DNA from: Desulfamplus magnetovallimortis
GTDB lineage: Bacteria; Desulfobacterota; Desulfobacteria; Desulfobacterales; Desulfobacteraceae
Direction of reading: 5' to 3'
Length of the DNA: 59,169 nucleotides
Assembly: GCF_900170035.1 (NCBI RefSeq)
Contig: NZ_LT828541.1
Span: forward strand, 375,267-434,435
The notes under the pieces were generated by a model that searched no databases, had not been told where the DNA came from, and saw only the letters and a list, made by a program, of their open reading frames with translations. The translations under genes and the position numbers were made by a program. Below, piece after piece: positions 26,303 to 35,079 of the stretch; position 1 is the stretch's first letter; each line of letters opens with the position of its first letter.

Positions 26303-27131
26303 TTTTAACACTTTGCAAAATGAATATGAAAGCAGCCGTCGTATTTTTGATATCAATGGCGGAATCGTTGATATAAGTCGTCGTATCCGTATGTACGGCA
26401 GGCCGTGTCATGTTGGTCTTACCGGTGGAGTTGCAAGCGGAAAAACCACAGTTGCAGATATGTTTCATGACCTGGGAGCGCACCTTGTTGACTTTGATAT
26501 TCTGGCAAGAGAGGTGGTACTCCCGGGTACAAAAGGACTTGCAGATGTTGTAAATGCATTTGGCAAATCAATCTTGCAGCCATGTGGAACTCTTGACCGT
26601 AAGGCTCTTTCAAAAATTGTCTTCCGGAATCCTGAAAAACGCAAAACTCTTGAAGCTATACTGCATCCAGCAATTTTTGAGCTTTTTGTCCATAAAGTGG
26701 ACGCAATTGTCCATAAAGTGGACGCAATTGTCCATAAAGTGGATGCAATTGTCCATAAAGTGGATGCAATTGTCCATAAAGTACCTGCAATTGACCATAA
26801 GGAGCCTTCGGCCTTTGTTTTTGCTGTTATTCCGCTTTTGATCGAAATGAATTTACAGCATATGTTTGATAAAATCATAGTTGTGCATGTCTCTTCCGAG
26901 ATACAGCTTCAACGCCTTATGCTCAGGGATAATATTGATGATAAAGAAGCATTGACCATAATGGCATCTCAGCTTCCCATTGATGAAAAATTAAAATATG
27001 CTGATTTTTCGGTTGATAATTCAGGCGGGCTTGAAAATAGCCGTCTGCAGGTAAAAAATATCTGGAAAGAACTTTCCTCTTCAAAATTCATGGCTGTTCA
27101 GGCACAACATGTTGTGTCTAAACAGCCATGA
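26292..27131 (+). CDS. coaE: Dephospho-CoA kinase with internal heptapeptide repeats
   Basis: The ATG at 26292 overlaps the preceding gene; an N-terminal extension of about 33 residues precedes the kinase start RPCHVGLTGGVASGKTTVADMF (Walker A GGVASGKTT). CoaE features follow: GAHLVDFDILAREVVLPGTKG, LDRKALSKIVF, LHPAIFELF, VFAVIPLLIEMNLQHMFDKIIVV. It phosphorylates the ribose 3'-OH of dephospho-CoA, the last CoA step. Between HPAIFE and VIPLLIE, residues about 133-170 are five VDAIVHK heptads, lengthening the protein to about 279 residues versus about 205 usual. The last residues and TGA stop lie inside a family C element. PanB for the same pathway is at 40267. Confidence 0.88.
   Translation: MKADFNTLQNEYESSRRIFDINGGIVDISRRIRMYGRPCHVGLTGGVASGKTTVADMFHDLGAHLVDFDILAREVVLPGTKGLADVVNAFGKSILQPCGTLDRKALSKIVFRNPEKRKTLEAILHPAIFELFVHKVDAIVHKVDAIVHKVDAIVHKVDAIVHKVPAIDHKEPSAFVFAVIPLLIEMNLQHMFDKIIVVHVSSEIQLQRLMLRDNIDDKEALTIMASQLPIDEKLKYADFSVDNSGGLENSRLQVKNIWKELSSSKFMAVQAQHVVSKQP
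26688..26792 (+). repeat. 21-bp in-frame minisatellite in coaE
   Basis: Five units of 21 bp (type gtccataaagtggacgcaat plus t), the first two identical and later ones with one to few changes, encode VHKVDAI heptads. A degenerate sixth unit follows. Confidence 0.92.
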
Positions 27132-27183
27132 TTGCGTATCAATCACCCACAAATATAAAAACGATATTCATTTTCATGGTAAA
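27119..27183 (+). repeat. Family C element overlapping the coaE 3' end
   Basis: Starts TAAACAGCCATGATTG and ends TTTTCATGGTAAA. Hairpin 1 is TGATTG..CAATCA. The element supplies the last codons and the TGA stop of coaE and ends about 10 bases before the ribosome site (AAGGAG) of the Nudix gene. Confidence 0.8.
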
Positions 27184-27209
27184 GAGTCAGAAGGAGATGG
27201 AAAAGATAA

Positions 27210-27830
27210 ATGAAATCCAACATGACCATTATTGATAAGAAAAAAGTAACAGATTTCAATCACCTTAATCTTTTTAAGGTTAAATACCTTGACCGAAAAG
27301 GCACAGACAAATCATGGATATATGCATCACGCTCAGGCAAAGATTTAATAGAATCAGAATCAGGCAAAGATTCAATACAATCAGAAAACAGAGATCGTTC
27401 ACTGCCTGATGCCGTGGTTGTTGTACCTTTTCATGTCAACAAGGAGAAACTTGTTCTTATCAGGGAGTTCAGGGTGCCCCTTGGGGATTACCAGTATGGA
27501 TTTCCGGCAGGGCTTATGGATAAGGGGGAGACCATTGAAGATACAGCTTCAAGGGAACTTAGGGAAGAGACAGGGCTTGATCTTTTACGTGTTGTCAGGA
27601 TAAGCCCGCCAATATACTCCTCGTCCGGCATGACTGATGAGTCAGTTTCCCTTGTATTTTCATTTTGCATGGGAACGCCTTCTGTAAAATGGAACGAGGA
27701 TTCTGAAGATATCGAAGTTATTATGGTTTCTCAAAAGGAGGCACAAAAGCTTGTTAACGCTCCTGATCTTAAATTTGACGTAAAATCATGGATAGTTCTG
27801 TCAAATTTTGCGCAAACAGGGCTTTTGTAG
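27210..27830 (+). CDS. Nudix hydrolase, ADP-ribose pyrophosphatase-like
   Basis: The 206-residue product contains a full Nudix box, GETIEDTASRELREETGLDL, with the metal-binding REEXE-type acidic residues, preceded by LIREFRVPLGDYQYGFPAGLMD, an arrangement typical of ADP-ribose/ADP-sugar pyrophosphatases. After the box comes SPPIYSSSGMTDESVSLVF. Substrate cannot be set from sequence alone. Residues about 45-65 carry a short SGKDxIxSE duplication, another in-frame repeat absent from most relatives. The ribosome site AAGGAG lies right after a family C element. Confidence 0.85.
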   Translation: MKSNMTIIDKKKVTDFNHLNLFKVKYLDRKGTDKSWIYASRSGKDLIESESGKDSIQSENRDRSLPDAVVVVPFHVNKEKLVLIREFRVPLGDYQYGFPAGLMDKGETIEDTASRELREETGLDLLRVVRISPPIYSSSGMTDESVSLVFSFCMGTPSVKWNEDSEDIEVIMVSQKEAQKLVNAPDLKFDVKSWIVLSNFAQTGLL

Positions 27831-27866
27831 ATTTAAACACCCATGAGTTCAGATGCCTAATAACTA

Positions 27867-28041
27867 CTCAAAAACGACACAAATGAGCTTTTGAAGCTTG
27901 TCAATACTGTCTGAATCAGGATACCCAGGATAATCAGGATTTACAGGATAAAAATCTTGAGAATCCTGTAAATCCTGGTTATCCTGATTCAGATAAATAG
28001 AATAAATGTTCAAAATACAATAAAATGTCAATTTTAAAAAA
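27867..28041 (+). mobile_element. Family B MITE-like element with 7-bp target duplication
   Basis: Starts CTCAAAAACGACACA with the core palindrome (GTCTGAATCAGGATACC..GGTTATCCTGATTCAG) inside and a decayed right end. Flanked by ATAACTA (27860-27866 and 28042-28048). The right-hand duplication includes the stop codon of the minus-strand gene at 28046. Confidence 0.8.
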
Positions 28042-28045
28042 ATAA

Positions 28046-29809
28046 CTAAAGCTCTAACGAACGCAGTAAATTTGAGTCTTGAAAAACAGCTTTTACCTCA
28101 CTTCTGAACGCTGAAAAACGACTGTATTTTGTGCTGTAATACTCTTTTGCAAGTGCCTGGGCTTTTGGTTTCTGATCCAACAGAATAAAACATTCCGACA
28201 GCGCTCCCAGAACTGATGCTGCTCTCTCATAGGCATTGCGGTGTTTATTGGAGACGATGTGATCAATCCGATCCTGCCCGATTGTTGTTGCCCATTCCCA
28301 CATGTCGGCTTTATCTGCTTCATTTATTTGACATTGCTTTAAGCCCTTCAGAATCTCGTCGGACATGGATATACCGTTATTCTTTTTGTTGCGGTGCCTA
28401 AGATACGTACCAGATCCGTCAGCATAATGTTTTAAAAGCGTGTTGATTCTTGTTGCCTTATCTGATCTACCGCAAATAATATAAAGCACAGCACCAAAGA
28501 CAAGTCCTGCATTTCCGGAAGACCACCCCACTTGACGATCTTTTTTCACGCTGTCATAGGCAGTGGTGATATCGCCTGAAACCAAAAGAAATTTTGCATA
28601 GATATTATTATCTGATCGGAAATTTGGGTTATCTGCTTTTTTTATGACATCCTTAAGATTTGCAAGCTCTTTCTCTCGGATTTTTTGCTTGTTTATCTCA
28701 TCAACAAAATTAAGAAAATTTGTCTCACTGACAACTGAGATTAATTTTTCACGTTTCCCTGTAAGAATCAGGGATGAGTTTTCCAATTTCTCCCCGCAGA
28801 GAATCAGATAGTCGGCAGCTTGTTCCCGCAAGGAAGTGTTGGGCAGAACACTGAGAGATTCAAGTGCTGCCTGTGATGCGGCTTGCCATTGCTCTTCTTT
28901 GACAAGCAGTTGAGTCCAGTAAAGAAATCCAATAGGTTGTGCTGCACCCCATTTTTTTGCCAGAGCAGCCACACCCTTCGTGCCGTTTAAAAACGCCGAA
29001 ACCTCAAGAGAAAGAGTGGCTGCTCTTCGGGATGTGTGCTTTTCCAGAGCAGTCAACCATTGTTTCAAAAAATCATCCTTCTCTTTCAGCTCCTCGGTTC
29101 CAGCATCCATGATATCCTGAAGCATGGGGAATTTTTCTTTTTCAATATTTAACGTTTCTTCGCTGATGGGCGCATATAGCTCTATGGCTTCCATAAACTC
29201 ATTGATTCGCTCTTCCTTTTTTGCAGTATCATAAACGCAGCGACAATATCTTGCTCTGGACTCTCTTATATCAAATGAGCTTGTCATTTGAGACATATTA
29301 TATTCCAGCTCACTAATATCTTCTAATAAATTAAATAATCTTGCATAGATATCACGGGCTAATACGAGCTCCCCATCCAGAAAAAGGTCTTCTGCCTGTT
29401 CAAAATAATAAATCACCTCCTTGCAGTCTTCTTCAGTAACGTAATCCGGCTCTTCTTCGTCGTCGTATTCATCTCGGTAGTATCCATAGCTATTATGACT
29501 CTCCTCATAGTCAATGTCATCCCAGTAGGAGCCGTCCTCGATACTCTCAATGCGTTCTTGTATTTTTTCATGCAGTCCTTCTATCTCACCAAAAATATCC
29601 TCTTTAATGGCCTCTGCTTCATCGGGTGAGATCTCTATTTCAACAGGGGAAATGGAATAGAGTTTGTCCAGAAACGTTTGACGACCATTCACGGGGACAT
29701 CTTTTGCAAAATTAAGGATTGTGGTCATCAGCTCTTCCCTGGATAATTTAGAACAATGTGTTTCTATGGCTTGGATATAGGGTTTTAATGCTAATTTATT
29801 TTCTGTCAT
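28046..29809 (-). CDS. Large helical protein of unknown function
   Basis: A 587-residue protein with no recognised domain. The N-terminal 130 residues are acidic and include a very acidic patch (residues about 90-120, SYGYYRDEYDDEEEPDY). The rest is a series of helical pairs (WQAASQAALESLSVLP, AADYLILCGEKLENSSLILTG, AKFLLVSGDITTAYDSVKK) resembling a TPR/alpha-solenoid scaffold. The C-terminal RNAYERAASVLGALSECFILLDQKPKAQALAKEYY looks like tandem helices found in SWIM zinc-finger-associated proteins, but this is only an impression. Directly upstream lies a truncated frame (29816-29943) whose stop is seven bases before this ATG, so it was probably the second gene of an operon whose first gene is now destroyed. 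Confidence 0.7.
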   Translation of the reverse strand: MTENKLALKPYIQAIETHCSKLSREELMTTILNFAKDVPVNGRQTFLDKLYSISPVEIEISPDEAEAIKEDIFGEIEGLHEKIQERIESIEDGSYWDDIDYEESHNSYGYYRDEYDDEEEPDYVTEEDCKEVIYYFEQAEDLFLDGELVLARDIYARLFNLLEDISELEYNMSQMTSSFDIRESRARYCRCVYDTAKKEERINEFMEAIELYAPISEETLNIEKEKFPMLQDIMDAGTEELKEKDDFLKQWLTALEKHTSRRAATLSLEVSAFLNGTKGVAALAKKWGAAQPIGFLYWTQLLVKEEQWQAASQAALESLSVLPNTSLREQAADYLILCGEKLENSSLILTGKREKLISVVSETNFLNFVDEINKQKIREKELANLKDVIKKADNPNFRSDNNIYAKFLLVSGDITTAYDSVKKDRQVGWSSGNAGLVFGAVLYIICGRSDKATRINTLLKHYADGSGTYLRHRNKKNNGISMSDEILKGLKQCQINEADKADMWEWATTIGQDRIDHIVSNKHRNAYERAASVLGALSECFILLDQKPKAQALAKEYYSTKYSRFSAFRSEVKAVFQDSNLLRSLEL

Positions 29810-29815
29810 TTTAAG

Positions 29816-29943
29816 TTAATTCCTTCTATAGATTGTTTTACACCTAACCATTTTGCCTTTAACAGCAATGGCATTTTTTACAATGTACTCCTCTGCTACT
29901 CCAGCTTCTAAGAGTTTTGCAGCATATTGTCGATCGTTAATAA
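29816..29943 (-). pseudogene. 3' remnant of a gene cut by a family B element
   Basis: Minus-strand codons give FINDRQYAAKLLEAGVAEEY followed by IVKNAIAVKGKMVRCKTIYR and a stop at 29816-29818, just before the start of the 587-residue gene. The frame is coding-like but has no start, because it meets family B sequence at about 29944. Identity of the lost gene is unknown. Confidence 0.5.
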
Positions 29944-29946
29944 AAT

Positions 29947-30101
29947 GATACCTATGATCTTTTGAAGCGTATCAATAGTGTCTGAATCAGGATGCCCAGG
30001 ATAACCAGGATTTACAGGATAAAAATCTTGAACATTCTGTAAATCCTGGTTATCCTGATTCAGACAAATTCAATAAATGCCAAAAAGGTGTCGCTTTTGA
30101 G
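29947..30101 (+). repeat. Family B element with a degraded left end
   Basis: The core palindrome and right end GGTGTCGCTTTTGAG are clear; the left end keeps only GATACCTATGATCTTTTGA. It cuts off the gene remnant at 29816-29943. Confidence 0.75.
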
Positions 30102-30169
30102 TAAATTGATTCGGCTCTCCCTTTTTTAAAACTTTCATCAGGGAATAACCCCACCAAAACGTCATGAGA

Positions 30170-30248
30170 GTAGAGACAAGGCAAGCCTTGTTTCTACTGC
30201 CACCCTCCACCGAATATGAAAATCTGTATCTATTTCCACGCTGAACCC
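30170..30248 (+). repeat. Palindrome plus partial family C element
   Basis: GTAGAGACAAGGC..GCCTTGTTTCTAC is a near-perfect 28-base palindrome, followed by CCACCCTCCACCGAATATGA and a hairpin-2-like GAAAAT..ATTTCC. From 30249 to 30435 the sequence is AT-rich with a fragment of family E (AAGGTTTCATTGTCGGGTA) and no gene. Confidence 0.55.
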
Positions 30249-30435
30249 TTTATTTTAGTGCAACTATCACACTAAAGGCAATTTTATATTATTCTCTTGC
30301 CTGAAATATGGAAAAATAGTGTTATTTAAAGGTTTCATTGTCGGGTAGCAAACACCTTTAAGCTTGCAATTATATATTGCAAAGTGCAATTTTTTTATAG
30401 TATTGTTCAATTAAACAATATTCATGGAGGTTACT

Positions 30436-30527
30436 GTCTGAGTCAGGATAACCAGGATAAAAAAGATTTTCAGGATAGTTGCTTAATCCTGCCTTATCCT
30501 GTTAATCCTGGCTATCCTGATTCAGAC
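30436..30527 (+). repeat. Family B core palindrome (no outer ends)
   Basis: Starts GTCTGAGTCAGGATAACCAG and ends CTATCCTGATTCAGAC. It lies about 90 bases ahead of hsdM. Confidence 0.8.
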
Positions 30528-30617
30528 AGACTCACACAATTTAACATTGACGGAAATTAGAACCACCCCCGATTTGCAGTTTCATCAAAAAAATATAACA
30601 GATAACAGGCTTCTATA

Positions 30618-32918
30618 ATGTCACAAACAACAAACAACCTTGCCGCATACATCTGGTCACTTGCTGACCTTCTTCGTGGAGATTTCAGACAGAGCCAATA
30701 CGGACGGGTGATATTACCCTTTACACTTCTTCGACGACTTGAGGGCGTGCTGGAAGATAGCAAGCCTGCCGTGCTGGCAGCATATGAAAACATCAGAAAG
30801 ATGAACCTGCCGGAAGAGGCACAGGAGAAGCTGCTCCTCAGGGAGACCAACGGCTTGTCATTCTTCAATATATCATTGATGGATCTTGGCAAGCTTGGTG
30901 AAGCCGGCATCAAGGAAAACCTTGAGTCTTACATCCAGGGGTACTCAAAAAGCGCCAGGGAGGTCTTCGAGTACTTCAGGTTCAGTGAGTATATCGGTCA
31001 GCTTGCTGACAATAATCTTCTCTATAAAATTGTGCAAAAAGTACGAGCCACAGATCTTTCTCCAAAGGCAATATCAAACTATGAGATGGGGCTTGTGTTC
31101 GAGGAGCTGATCAGGCGCTTTGCTGAAAGTTCCAATGATACTGCCGGTGAGCATTTCACACCCCGGGATATTGTGCGTCTTACAACCTCTCTGGTGTTCA
31201 TGGAAGATGATGAGGCTCTGCAAAAGCCTGGCATTATAAGGACAATCTATGATCCCACAGCAGGTACAGGCGGCTTTCTCTCCTCCGGCATGGAATATGT
31301 GACAGAGATGAATCCCCAGGCTGTCATGCGGGCATATGGTCAGGAGCTGAATCCTGAAAGCTATGCCATCTGTAAAGCCGATATGATGATCAAGGGTCAG
31401 GAGATCAACAATATCAAGTTCGGCAATACCCTCTCAAATGACCAGCTCCATGCTGACAGGTTTGACTACATGCTCTCCAATCCCCCATTTGGCGTGGACT
31501 GGAAGAAGATCGAGAAGGAGATAAAGGATGAACATAACCTTAAGGGTTTTGATGGGCGGTTTGGCCCGAGTCTGCCTCGGGTTTCTGATGGTTCCCTTCT
31601 TTTTCTGATGCATCTTGTCAGCAAGATGCGGGATGCCTCAGATGGTGGCGGACGTATCGGTATCATCCTCAACGGCTCTCCGCTATTTACTGGTGGTGCA
31701 GGTTCCGGAGAATCAGAGATACGCCGCTACATCCTGGAAGCTGATCTGCTGGAAGCCATAGTGGCCCTGCCCACAGACATGTTCTACAACACCGGCATTG
31801 CCACCTACGTCTGGATTCTCTCAAACAAAAAAGCAGCTCCAAGAAAAGGCAAAGTTCAGCTCATTAACGGGATACACCTCTTTCACAAGATGCGCAAATC
31901 TCTTGGCTCTAAACGAAAGGAGATGGGAGATGAGGATATCCGCCTGATTACACGCACTTATGGCGACTTTGAGGTTATTGACAGCATGGAACTTGATAAA
32001 CCGGCAGATGCAAAGAGCAGTCGAGGTCGTCAATCTGAAAACGGTAACGGTGATGCTCCCAAAACCTTCAGCAGCAAGATTTTTAAAAGCCATGAGTTCG
32101 GCTACAGGCGGATCACCATCGAACGGCCTTTGCGGATGTCATATCAGTTCAGTGATGAGAGAATCGAAGAGCTGCGATATGCCTCAAAGCCCCTCAATGC
32201 CCCGATGAAGTGGCTCCATGAGGAGTATGGGAAGCATTGGAGTGACAATAAGTATGGTGATATAAAAGAGTATGAGAAAGATATCCGCATCCATATCAAG
32301 AAGGAGTTCAGTGGCCTAAAGGAGAAGCAGATCAAGGAGCTTCTGAACCGAAAAAACTGGCTTCAGCAAAAGGAAATACTGGAAAAGGCCAGACTCCAGC
32401 AACAGAAGATCGGCATTGACCAGCATGATGATATGAACGGCTATGATGCTGCCGTAAAAGCAACCGGCATAAAGCTTGATGCCAGGGTAAAAAAGCAGAT
32501 CACAGCAGCGGTGAGCTGGAAGAATCCTGATGCCGAGAAGATGATCAAGAAGGTGCATAAAAAGGGGACTGCCAATCCGATATACGGACTCTTCAATATG
32601 GGTGGCAAGGTTATTGAGTACCAGCCTGACGGTGATATTCGTGATCATGAAAATGTGCCGCTGGATCCATCACGCTCCGTCAATGAGGTGAATGAGGAGT
32701 ATTTCATCAAAGAGGTTCAACCCCATGTGCCTGAAGCATGGATTGACAGCAGCAAGAAGGATGGCCAGGATGGTGAAATCGGTATTGTCGGGTATGAAAT
32801 TCCTTTCAACCGCCATTTCTATGTGTATAAGCCACCTCGGGATCTTGCCGAGATTGATGCCGACCTTGATAAGGTGAGTGGTGAGATCATGCAGCTTCTG
32901 CGGGAGGTGCATTCGTGA
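30618..32918 (+). CDS. hsdM: Type I restriction-modification DNA methyltransferase subunit
   Basis: The 766-residue product has the HsdM N-terminal helical domain (residues about 8-130), then the N6-adenine methyltransferase domain with the SAM motif [10 protein letters not shown] at about residue 212 and the catalytic SNPPFG at about residue 287. The C-terminal part (from about 480) is longer than in E. coli HsdM, typical of the large HsdM class with an extra coiled-coil tail. It methylates adenine in the sequence chosen by HsdS. Both hsdM and hsdS look intact, while hsdR is broken, so the pair may now act as a stand-alone methylase. Confidence 0.93.
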   Translation: MSQTTNNLAAYIWSLADLLRGDFRQSQYGRVILPFTLLRRLEGVLEDSKPAVLAAYENIRKMNLPEEAQEKLLLRETNGLSFFNISLMDLGKLGEAGIKENLESYIQGYSKSAREVFEYFRFSEYIGQLADNNLLYKIVQKVRATDLSPKAISNYEMGLVFEELIRRFAESSNDTAGEHFTPRDIVRLTTSLVFMEDDEALQKPGIIRTIYDPTAGTGGFLSSGMEYVTEMNPQAVMRAYGQELNPESYAICKADMMIKGQEINNIKFGNTLSNDQLHADRFDYMLSNPPFGVDWKKIEKEIKDEHNLKGFDGRFGPSLPRVSDGSLLFLMHLVSKMRDASDGGGRIGIILNGSPLFTGGAGSGESEIRRYILEADLLEAIVALPTDMFYNTGIATYVWILSNKKAAPRKGKVQLINGIHLFHKMRKSLGSKRKEMGDEDIRLITRTYGDFEVIDSMELDKPADAKSSRGRQSENGNGDAPKTFSSKIFKSHEFGYRRITIERPLRMSYQFSDERIEELRYASKPLNAPMKWLHEEYGKHWSDNKYGDIKEYEKDIRIHIKKEFSGLKEKQIKELLNRKNWLQQKEILEKARLQQQKIGIDQHDDMNGYDAAVKATGIKLDARVKKQITAAVSWKNPDAEKMIKKVHKKGTANPIYGLFNMGGKVIEYQPDGDIRDHENVPLDPSRSVNEVNEEYFIKEVQPHVPEAWIDSSKKDGQDGEIGIVGYEIPFNRHFYVYKPPRDLAEIDADLDKVSGEIMQLLREVHS

Positions 32919-32921
32919 TGG
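32896..32921 (+). repeat. Left direct repeat flanking the toxin-antitoxin insertion
   Basis: TTCTGCGGGAGGTGCATTCG then TGATGG, at the hsdM stop. It matches 23 of 26 bases at 33714-33739, at the hsdS start. Confidence 0.8.
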
Positions 32922-33031
32922 GAACATGTGTCTTTTAGAACCAAGACTTTTGAGTTCAGCCTTTTCTACATTTTATGATACTTGACCAGCTTGACTTGTT
33001 CACATATATGTATACTTTAAATGCACTGCTT

Positions 33032-33376
33032 ATGAAATCAATTTTATTTTACAAAACTAGCTCTGGAAAATGTCCAGTAGAAGAATATCTTGATACGTTA
33101 ACTGATCAGCAAGTTGTTAAAATTACGTGGGTTTTAAAACTGATAAGAGAACGTCAAAATATTTCAAATCTGTATTTTAAAAAACTCGTCAATACGGATG
33201 ACATTTGGGAGGTACGGGTCAGTTCAGGCAAAAATAATTTTCGTCTTTTAGGATTTATGGACGGCAATGAACTCGTTATTTTAACAAATTCTTTTCAAAA
33301 GAAAACTCAAAAAACTCCCAAAAAAGAAATCAGATTAGCTGAAAATAGAAAAGAGGACTATTTGAGTCGGAGGTAA
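33032..33376 (+). CDS. RelE/HigB-type (phage Gp49-like) toxin
   Basis: From the ATG at 33032 a 114-residue protein starts MKSILFYKTSSGKCPVEEYL and follows the Gp49-like toxin pattern: LDTLTDQQVVKITWVLKLI, then YFKKLVNTDDIWEVRVSSGK, NNFRLLGFMDGNELVILTNSFQKKTQKTPKKEI. The segment LTNSFQKK.Q.TP is a hallmark of this family of mRNA-cutting, ribosome-dependent toxins. The antitoxin gene begins four bases after its stop codon. It is lower in G+C than hsdM/hsdS, suggesting separate origin. Confidence 0.85.
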   Translation: MKSILFYKTSSGKCPVEEYLDTLTDQQVVKITWVLKLIRERQNISNLYFKKLVNTDDIWEVRVSSGKNNFRLLGFMDGNELVILTNSFQKKTQKTPKKEIRLAENRKEDYLSRR

Positions 33377-33379
33377 ATT

Positions 33380-33655
33380 ATGGACGATCTGGATAAATAC
33401 ATTGAAAAAAGGAAAAAAAGCAGCCCTCAATTTGCACAAAATTTTGATGAAGGATATCAGCAATTTAAAATTGGAATTCTGCTCAAACAGGCTCGCTTAG
33501 ATGCTGGTCTTACTCAGGAAGAAGTTGCTGTCAGGTTAAACACAAGAAAATCGGCTATCTCAAGAATTGAAAATCATGCTGATGATATCCGTCTTTCTAC
33601 GCTTGTTAATTATGCGCAGGCTATAGGCAAAAGCCTTAAACTTGAAGTTGCCTAA
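33380..33655 (+). CDS. XRE-family helix-turn-helix antitoxin
   Basis: A 91-residue protein with an XRE-type helix-turn-helix in its second half: [56 protein letters not shown]. The first 30 residues ([31 protein letters not shown]) form the helical toxin-contact part seen in HigA-type antitoxins. The toxin-first gene order is typical of higBA. It should neutralise the toxin at 33032 and repress the pair. The module sits between hsdM and hsdS. Confidence 0.88.
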   Translation: MDDLDKYIEKRKKSSPQFAQNFDEGYQQFKIGILLKQARLDAGLTQEEVAVRLNTRKSAISRIENHADDIRLSTLVNYAQAIGKSLKLEVA

Positions 33656-33713
33656 TAAATGTCAAAACCTCATAGAATTATTTTTTCAAACAGGGATGGC
33701 ATGAATATGGAAT

Positions 33714-33739
33714 TTCTGCGGGAGGTACAGGCGTGATGG
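33714..33739 (+). repeat. Right direct repeat flanking the toxin-antitoxin insertion
   Basis: TTCTGCGGGAGGTACAGGCG then TGATGG, matching the hsdM end. It carries the ribosome site (GGGAGG) and start of hsdS. Confidence 0.8.
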
Positions 33740-35079
33740 AAGGGAGGTATCAGAGATATCCAGAGTATAAGGATTCGGGGGTGAAATGGTTTGGTAAAAT
33801 CCCAATAGGTTGGCTTCCTTCTCGATTGAAGTATATCGCAAATATAAACATGGGCCAGTCACCTTCTTCAGATGACTGCAACAAAGATGGTAAAGGGAGG
33901 CCATTTCTTCAAGGAAATGCTGAGTTTGGTGTAGAATACCCGGAACCCCAGAATTACTGTGATGTGTCGAAGAAAGTAGCTAAAGTTGGAGATCTTCTCT
34001 TTTCAGTACGTGCTCCAGTAGGAGCGTTGAATATTGCTGATCAAGCTTATGGTATCGCTAGAGGACTATGCTCAATAGCTGTTTCTAATGAAATTTATCG
34101 TAGATATTTGTGGTGGCTTATTCCTACATTGAGAAAAGAGCTTGATACAGTATCAACTGGTAGCACCTTTGAAGCAGTAAGCGCTGAACAGATTAGGAAT
34201 GTCATATGCTACTACCCTATTTTGGCTGACCAGCACCAAATCGCCAACTTCCTCGACCACGAAACCGCCAAAATCGACACCCTGATCGAAAAGCAGCAGC
34301 AGCTAATCTCCCTCCTCAAGGAAAAGCGTCAGGCAGTGATCAGCCATGCCGTGACCAAAGGGTTGAATCCCGATGCCCCGATGAAGGACTCCGGGCTTGA
34401 GTGGTTAGGGGAGGTGCCGGAGCATTGGGAGGTGAAATGTCTAAGACATATCGGCATATGTCAAAACGGGATTAATATTGGGGCGGAGTTCTTTGGTACA
34501 GGTTATCCTTTTGTTTCTTATAGTGATGTGTATAACAACAGAGTCTTACCGGAGAGTGTTAGCGGCTTAGTGCAGTCTAAGGACGCTGACTGGAACGCTT
34601 ATTCAGTGAGGAGTGGAGATGTTTTTTTTACAAGAACATCTGAAACTATTGACGAAATAGGATTCGCATCAACATGTAAAAAAACTATCAATAAAGCAAC
34701 GTTTGCTGGATTCCTGATACGGTTTAGACCCAATAGGGGAGAAATAGTTGATAAATTCTCAACCCATTATTTCGGGAACTCATTACTGCGGGCTTTCTTC
34801 ATCAAAGAAATGAACTTGGTAACAAGAGCTTCTTTAAGCCAAGATCTACTGAAAAAACTACCTGTATTACTGCCACCGAGAGAGGAACAGATAGCTATAG
34901 CAGAGTATCTCGACGACAGGGTCAGGGTATATGCGGGGCTTATTACTAAATCACATCTAATGGTAGAACTACTTCAAGAACGCCGCACCGCCCTAATCTC
35001 CTCTGCCGTAACCGGCAAAATCGACGTCCGCAACTGGCAACCTCCCACCGATTCCATAACCGACAAGGATATCCAATGA
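33736..35079 (+). CDS. hsdS: Type I restriction-modification specificity subunit
   Basis: The product of about 447 residues has two target-recognition domains, each preceded by the same type of motif (YPEYKDSGVKWFGKIPIGW; MKDSGLEWLGEVPEHWEV). They are followed by the conserved helical spacers ANFLDHETAKIDTLIEKQQQ and EYLDDRVRVYAGLITKSHLM and the end ERRTALISSAVTGKIDVRNW. This two-domain layout sets a bipartite DNA target. ATG at 33736 (or GTG at 33733) follows GGGAGG. The stop overlaps the hsdR start by four bases. The TRDs look intact. Confidence 0.93.
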   Translation: MEGRYQRYPEYKDSGVKWFGKIPIGWLPSRLKYIANINMGQSPSSDDCNKDGKGRPFLQGNAEFGVEYPEPQNYCDVSKKVAKVGDLLFSVRAPVGALNIADQAYGIARGLCSIAVSNEIYRRYLWWLIPTLRKELDTVSTGSTFEAVSAEQIRNVICYYPILADQHQIANFLDHETAKIDTLIEKQQQLISLLKEKRQAVISHAVTKGLNPDAPMKDSGLEWLGEVPEHWEVKCLRHIGICQNGINIGAEFFGTGYPFVSYSDVYNNRVLPESVSGLVQSKDADWNAYSVRSGDVFFTRTSETIDEIGFASTCKKTINKATFAGFLIRFRPNRGEIVDKFSTHYFGNSLLRAFFIKEMNLVTRASLSQDLLKKLPVLLPPREEQIAIAEYLDDRVRVYAGLITKSHLMVELLQERRTALISSAVTGKIDVRNWQPPTDSITDKDIQ

